Assembly: GCF_003112675.1 (NCBI RefSeq)
Contig: NZ_BFAY01000007.1
Span: 124,001-188,000 of the forward strand
Origin: Leptospira johnsonii
Lineage (GTDB): Bacteria; Spirochaetota; Leptospiria; Leptospirales; Leptospiraceae
Direction of reading: 5' to 3'
DNA: 64,000 nucleotides
The translations under genes were made by a program, and so were the position numbers. The first letter of the stretch is position 1. Each line of letters opens with the position of its first letter. Shown here in pieces: positions 60,405 through 64,000 of the stretch. A model generated the notes under the pieces. It worked only from the letters and a program-made list of their open reading frames with translations, was not told the origin of the DNA and ran no database searches.

Positions 60405-61754
60405 ATGAAGAATTTTCCTACCTCCTTATTAGGCCAAAGAGTCCTGGTTCTCGGCGGGGGAGTTTCCGGCATGGCGGCTCTCCGACTCTTGAAAGAGAGA
60501 CAGGCGAATGCTGTTCTTTGTAATTCGAATCCCCTTCCAGATTTAGATGTAACGTTTGTTGGCGAAGATATAATTTTAGCGGACCTTCTTCCAATCGCTC
60601 TCATCGTAAAAAGTCCGGGTATTTCTCCTTCTCACTCAGTAATTTCTCAAGCTCATTCTCTCGCGATCCCGGTAGTTTCCGAAGTGGAATTGGCGAGAGC
60701 CTTCTATTCCGGAAAATTGATCGGAGTCACCGGCACAGATGGAAAGTCAACGACAACTTCCCTCACGACTCATTTGGTTTCTTCCGATTTTCCCGAAGCG
60801 ACTGCGGGAGGAAATATAGGTTTGGCATTCAGCGACTTTTGTCTAAAACCGGTTCCACTTTCCGTATTAGAGCTTTCCAGCTATCAGTTGGAAGATTCGG
60901 GTCCTTTAGAACTTAACGTATCTGTAATATTAAATCTTGCCTCTGATCATCTGGAAAGGCATAAAAGTTTGGACAATTATTTTGAAGCCAAGAGCAGGAT
61001 CGTAGATCAATCCAATCCTAATCATACTCTTGTAACTAGTTCCAAACTTTTTAAGGAGAGGATCCAAAAATTAGGATGGTCTTGTAAAATTGTAGTCTTT
61101 GGCAGAGAAGCAGGAAACGACGCGATCATCTCGGAAGAAGAAGGAACCATCAAGACTTCGAAAGCTCTTTACGATACCAAAAACTTTCCTCTTCCTGGAG
61201 GTCATAATTTGGATAATCTGGCAGCTTCTATCTTAGCCGCAGAAGCGATCGGTGCCAAACCGGGTCATATACAAAGCCAGATCGGGACTTTTAAAGGACT
61301 TCCTCATAGATTCCAGTACGCAGGTAATGCGGCCGGTATTTCATTTATCAACGATTCCAAATCCACAAACCTTCATAGTATGCTCGCCGGTTTAAGCACT
61401 TGGAAGGACAAAAAAGCTACCTTTTTGATCTTGGGGGGAAGGCCAAAAGCGGAACCTTTGGAACCTCTGAAAGAATTTTTAGGCTCAGGCATCGGCTGGG
61501 TTTTATTGATCGGAGAAGCAAGAGAAGGCTGGGCTCCAGTGATCTCCCCTATTTTAGGTTCTCATTTAATCTTAGCGGATAATTTAGAAGAAGGTTTTGC
61601 GCAGATCAAGAACGCAGTCCGTTCAGGAAGAGCAAGAGTTACCTCAGTAGTATTTTCGCCCGCTTGTGCAAGTTTCGATCTATATAAGAACTTTGAGGAA
61701 AGAGGAGAACATTTCTTAAAACTTGTCTCCGATTGGACGAGAGAAGAACCTTAG
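60405..61754 (+). CDS. murD: UDP-N-acetylmuramoylalanine--D-glutamate ligase
   Basis: A 449-residue Mur ligase adding D-Glu in peptidoglycan precursor synthesis. It has the N-terminal Rossmann part (VLGGGVSGMAAL), the ATP loop GVTGTDGKSTTT, ELSSYQLED, HNLDNLAASI, the C-terminal FINDSKSTNLHS and the FSPACASFD(L)YKNFEERG end. The ATG has only a weak ribosome-binding site. It is not in a mur cluster here and ends exactly where the convergent HD-GYP gene ends. Confidence 0.95.
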   Translation: MKNFPTSLLGQRVLVLGGGVSGMAALRLLKERQANAVLCNSNPLPDLDVTFVGEDIILADLLPIALIVKSPGISPSHSVISQAHSLAIPVVSEVELARAFYSGKLIGVTGTDGKSTTTSLTTHLVSSDFPEATAGGNIGLAFSDFCLKPVPLSVLELSSYQLEDSGPLELNVSVILNLASDHLERHKSLDNYFEAKSRIVDQSNPNHTLVTSSKLFKERIQKLGWSCKIVVFGREAGNDAIISEEEGTIKTSKALYDTKNFPLPGGHNLDNLAASILAAEAIGAKPGHIQSQIGTFKGLPHRFQYAGNAAGISFINDSKSTNLHSMLAGLSTWKDKKATFLILGGRPKAEPLEPLKEFLGSGIGWVLLIGEAREGWAPVISPILGSHLILADNLEEGFAQIKNAVRSGRARVTSVVFSPACASFDLYKNFEERGEHFLKLVSDWTREEP

Positions 61755-63737
61755 TTATTTAATATGTCCTTGGTGGTTTAATTTTTCCCAGACTTTGGAC
61801 TCGATGAATGCTTTTAATAAGTCTCCGTCCAAATGATTTTCCTTCGCTTCCATTTCTAAAATGTCCAAGGCTCTATCCACTGGAACTGCTTTCTTATAAG
61901 GTCTGTCCTGGTCTGTTAATGCATCGAATATATCGGAGATGGTCATGATCCTGGATTGTATCGGGATATCTTCTCCGGATAGTCCTCTTGGATATCCTGT
62001 TCCATTTAATTTTTCATGGTGAGCATGTGCAATGGTCGGCACCATTTTCAGATCGTTTGTCCAAGGGATCTTGCTCAAGAATTGGAATGTATGCTCCACA
62101 TGGGACTCTATCTCTTTTCTTTCCTCGAAATCCAAAGAACCTTTTTTGATGGTTAAAAACCCAAACTCATAAGCAGAGATCAGATCTAGATTTTCACCTT
62201 CTGTAGTGATGTACTGCATCTTAGCGATCTCTTCTAAGAACTGAGAATTTGCCTCTTCCAGGATAGAAGGTTCATTACTCTGGCTGATAATCTGGAACAT
62301 GGAACTGAGTCTTTTACATTCTTCCGAAAATTCGAACTCTATCGCTTTCTCAAAATCGGAATATCCAGCTGGGCCATGCTTCTTCAAATATTCCACTTTT
62401 CTTAAGTTCAATTTGGATTCAAAATCTTTCTTTAAGTACCGGAATCTCCAATCGATCAGACTGATCTCTAGATCTTCTAATTTTTTGGCCTTGACCAAAA
62501 CTTTTTCTCTCACTCCTACTTTCCCGAAATCGTGAAGTAACGAAGCGTATCTGATCTCTTTGATCTGTTCTTTGGAAAATTTTGTGTCCTTATATTTTCC
62601 GGAGTCCGCACGATCTAAGGTTTCCGCGAGTCCCACAGTCAATAAAGCCACTCGGAAAGAGTGACCGCTTGTGGTAGGGTCCCTGGCTTCGATCGCGTTT
62701 ACAGAAGCGGTCACAAATCCCTCGAATAATGTTTCGATCTCTCTTAGAAGATAATTGTTCTGGATGGCGACTGCTGCTTGCCCAGCTACTCCGAGCACCA
62801 ATTGAGCCGAATAATCGTCGAAAGGTTGGATCTCCTCCCCTTTCATCTGTTCGACGGACAATTTCTGGTTAAAATTCCTTTTGCGGTTGATAAGCTGAAG
62901 AACACCTACCACGTCTCCCCTATGGCCTTTCATAGGAACAACCAACATGGACTTTGTATGATAATTCGATAATATATCAAAATTACCGTTGAAGGAGAAT
63001 TCGGCATCCTCCGGTAGATCGTAAACGTCCTGAATGTTCAGCACTTTACCTGTTGATGCAACATAACCGGCGATACTGGACTTATTGATAGGGAGAATGA
63101 ACTCTTCCGTATCTATACTCAAAGCTGAAATTTTAAAACGTAAATTCCGAACAAATCCTATATCGTCTTGTTCCACCAGATATAAGGAACCGGAGTCCGC
63201 ATTACTGATCTCTCTCGCGCTATATAAGATCTCTCTTAATAGTTTATCGAAATCTTTTTCGTTAGCTAAGCTGATACCGATCCTGGTCAATCGGTTGATC
63301 TCGTATTTTGCAGTATTGATCTTATGTAATAGATCAAACTGATCCGTGATCATATGTAGATGTAAAAATCCGTTTGCGAATGTTTTAGAAAGATGAAGAT
63401 CGGTAGTGATATCGGGCAATATTCCAAAAATCAAATCATCTTCAATCTCAGTATTCTTATAACCTTCGTATCCAAGGTCCGCATTTAAAATGAATCTGGC
63501 CAAGATCAGAGGATTATTCTTAAGTTGTTCCCTGATCTTAGTATGTTCGGATTCTAATGTTTTGGAAGAGATATAAAAGAGAGTATTAACAAATTGTGGT
63601 GTATCCCTGATCTCTACAGACTCGAAAAAATCTTTTAGATCGATCAGTTCTGCCTGGATCTTAGTGCGGAGGATCGAAAGTCTTCCGGCAAGAGTTACGG
63701 AATCCGTTACGATATATTGCTTAAATTTGGATTCCAT
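61755..63737 (-). CDS. GAF / HD-GYP phosphodiesterase
   Basis: A 660-residue cytoplasmic protein. A GAF domain lies at about residues 165-320 ([16 protein letters not shown] and [19 protein letters not shown]). An HD-GYP domain follows with [11 protein letters not shown] and the signature [20 protein letters not shown], so it likely hydrolyses cyclic di-GMP. A long charged insertion of about 120 residues separates the HD and GYP parts. The GAF domain may bind a ligand that sets activity. Tail-to-tail with murD with no gap. Confidence 0.92.
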   Translation of the reverse strand: MESKFKQYIVTDSVTLAGRLSILRTKIQAELIDLKDFFESVEIRDTPQFVNTLFYISSKTLESEHTKIREQLKNNPLILARFILNADLGYEGYKNTEIEDDLIFGILPDITTDLHLSKTFANGFLHLHMITDQFDLLHKINTAKYEINRLTRIGISLANEKDFDKLLREILYSAREISNADSGSLYLVEQDDIGFVRNLRFKISALSIDTEEFILPINKSSIAGYVASTGKVLNIQDVYDLPEDAEFSFNGNFDILSNYHTKSMLVVPMKGHRGDVVGVLQLINRKRNFNQKLSVEQMKGEEIQPFDDYSAQLVLGVAGQAAVAIQNNYLLREIETLFEGFVTASVNAIEARDPTTSGHSFRVALLTVGLAETLDRADSGKYKDTKFSKEQIKEIRYASLLHDFGKVGVREKVLVKAKKLEDLEISLIDWRFRYLKKDFESKLNLRKVEYLKKHGPAGYSDFEKAIEFEFSEECKRLSSMFQIISQSNEPSILEEANSQFLEEIAKMQYITTEGENLDLISAYEFGFLTIKKGSLDFEERKEIESHVEHTFQFLSKIPWTNDLKMVPTIAHAHHEKLNGTGYPRGLSGEDIPIQSRIMTISDIFDALTDQDRPYKKAVPVDRALDILEMEAKENHLDGDLLKAFIESKVWEKLNHQGHIK

Positions 63738-63835
63738 CCTGATTATCCCATCCTAAGCATCTTTTAAAATCATGAAAAGGAGTTTTTTTCAAGTTTTAGC
63801 CTTGGTATCCTTCGAAAAACGACCCATAGATCGGT

Positions 63836-64000
63836 CTAATTTCTCTTCCTCTCGGAATATACTTTGTCTTTAATGATCTTGGCCCAATCCTTTACGAATT
63901 TTTGAGAATGCTCATAGCCGATCTCATATAATCTTTTGTATTCATCCCAATCGAATGTGGAAAAATCTCTCACAGGTAACTCCACGAATATATCAGAAGT
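63836..64000 (-). CDS. C-terminal fragment of an unidentified protein
   Basis: The minus strand is open from the right window edge to a TAG at 63836-63838. The last residues are SDIFVELPVRDFSTFDW, then DEYKRLYEIGYEHSQ and a basic helix. The ending resembles the tail of some patatin-like phospholipases, but that is from memory and unproven. Most of the gene is outside the window. Confidence 0.6.
   Translation of the reverse strand, partial: TSDIFVELPVRDFSTFDWDEYKRLYEIGYEHSQKFVKDWAKIIKDKVYSERKRN

Overview
The window looks like a chromosomal segment of a spirochaete, almost certainly Leptospira. The species cannot be settled from the sequence alone. Signs are the lipoproteins with loose spirochaetal lipoboxes, a short-form HisG, a CheA carrying a C-terminal CheC-like domain, a large acidic SDDEL-repeat protein, and moderate GC with many TTG and GTG starts. 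No rRNA, tRNA, CRISPR array, prophage or insertion-sequence transposase was recognised.

Layout, left to right. 1-3562 (minus): rpmF-plsX-fabG-acpP-rnc, the fatty-acid/ribosome cluster without fabH or fabD; rnc runs off the left edge. 3632-17202 (minus): a tightly packed block read as cheW-cheA-cheB-cheY, scpA-scpB, pheA-tyrA-aroA, cmk-rpsA, a TPR membrane protein and hisG, with many overlaps that suggest translational coupling. 17262-18833 (minus): a ZapB-like coiled-coil protein with an acidic tail, zapA and 5-formyl-THF cyclo-ligase. 19064-22298 (minus): the classic thrS-infC-rpmI-rplT operon ending in a strong terminator.

22299-25706 is a patchwork: two kinds of intergenic repeat, a lone carA (plus), and an arsR-SRPBCC-SRPBCC lipoprotein operon with a palindromic operator candidate. 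25707-30637 (minus) holds a pair of acidic proteins: an 896-residue array of FliM-like SDDEL/EIDSLL peptides, and a double-GAF protein ending in a degenerate GGDEF domain. 30832-39211 (minus) is lepB, two small AtpI/AtpZ-type membrane proteins and the full F1Fo ATP synthase operon atpBEFHAGDC.

39308-47302 is mixed: a small lipoprotein, an HpcH-like aldolase, TetR, CorA and SDR genes (plus), a LytS/LytTR-type two-component system (minus), and divergently a beta-barrel-like outer-membrane protein with a FecR-domain protein carrying a CXXCH haem motif. 47369-57596 (minus) is a three-gene run of very large lipoproteins, two of them tandem paralogues. 58022-64000 holds a TMEM43-like membrane protein, trpC, a STAS-domain protein, murD (plus), a GAF/HD-GYP phosphodiesterase and a fragment at the right edge.

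The most interesting items are the FliM-like peptide array with its degenerate-GGDEF partner; the CheA-CheC fusion with one intact and one degenerate phosphatase site; a family of about 139-149 bp intergenic repeats (three copies, same orientation) bounded by TGTAGGA-type palindromes, one such palindrome lying inside a coding region; and the FecR-CXXCH protein beside an outer-membrane protein and a LytTR system.
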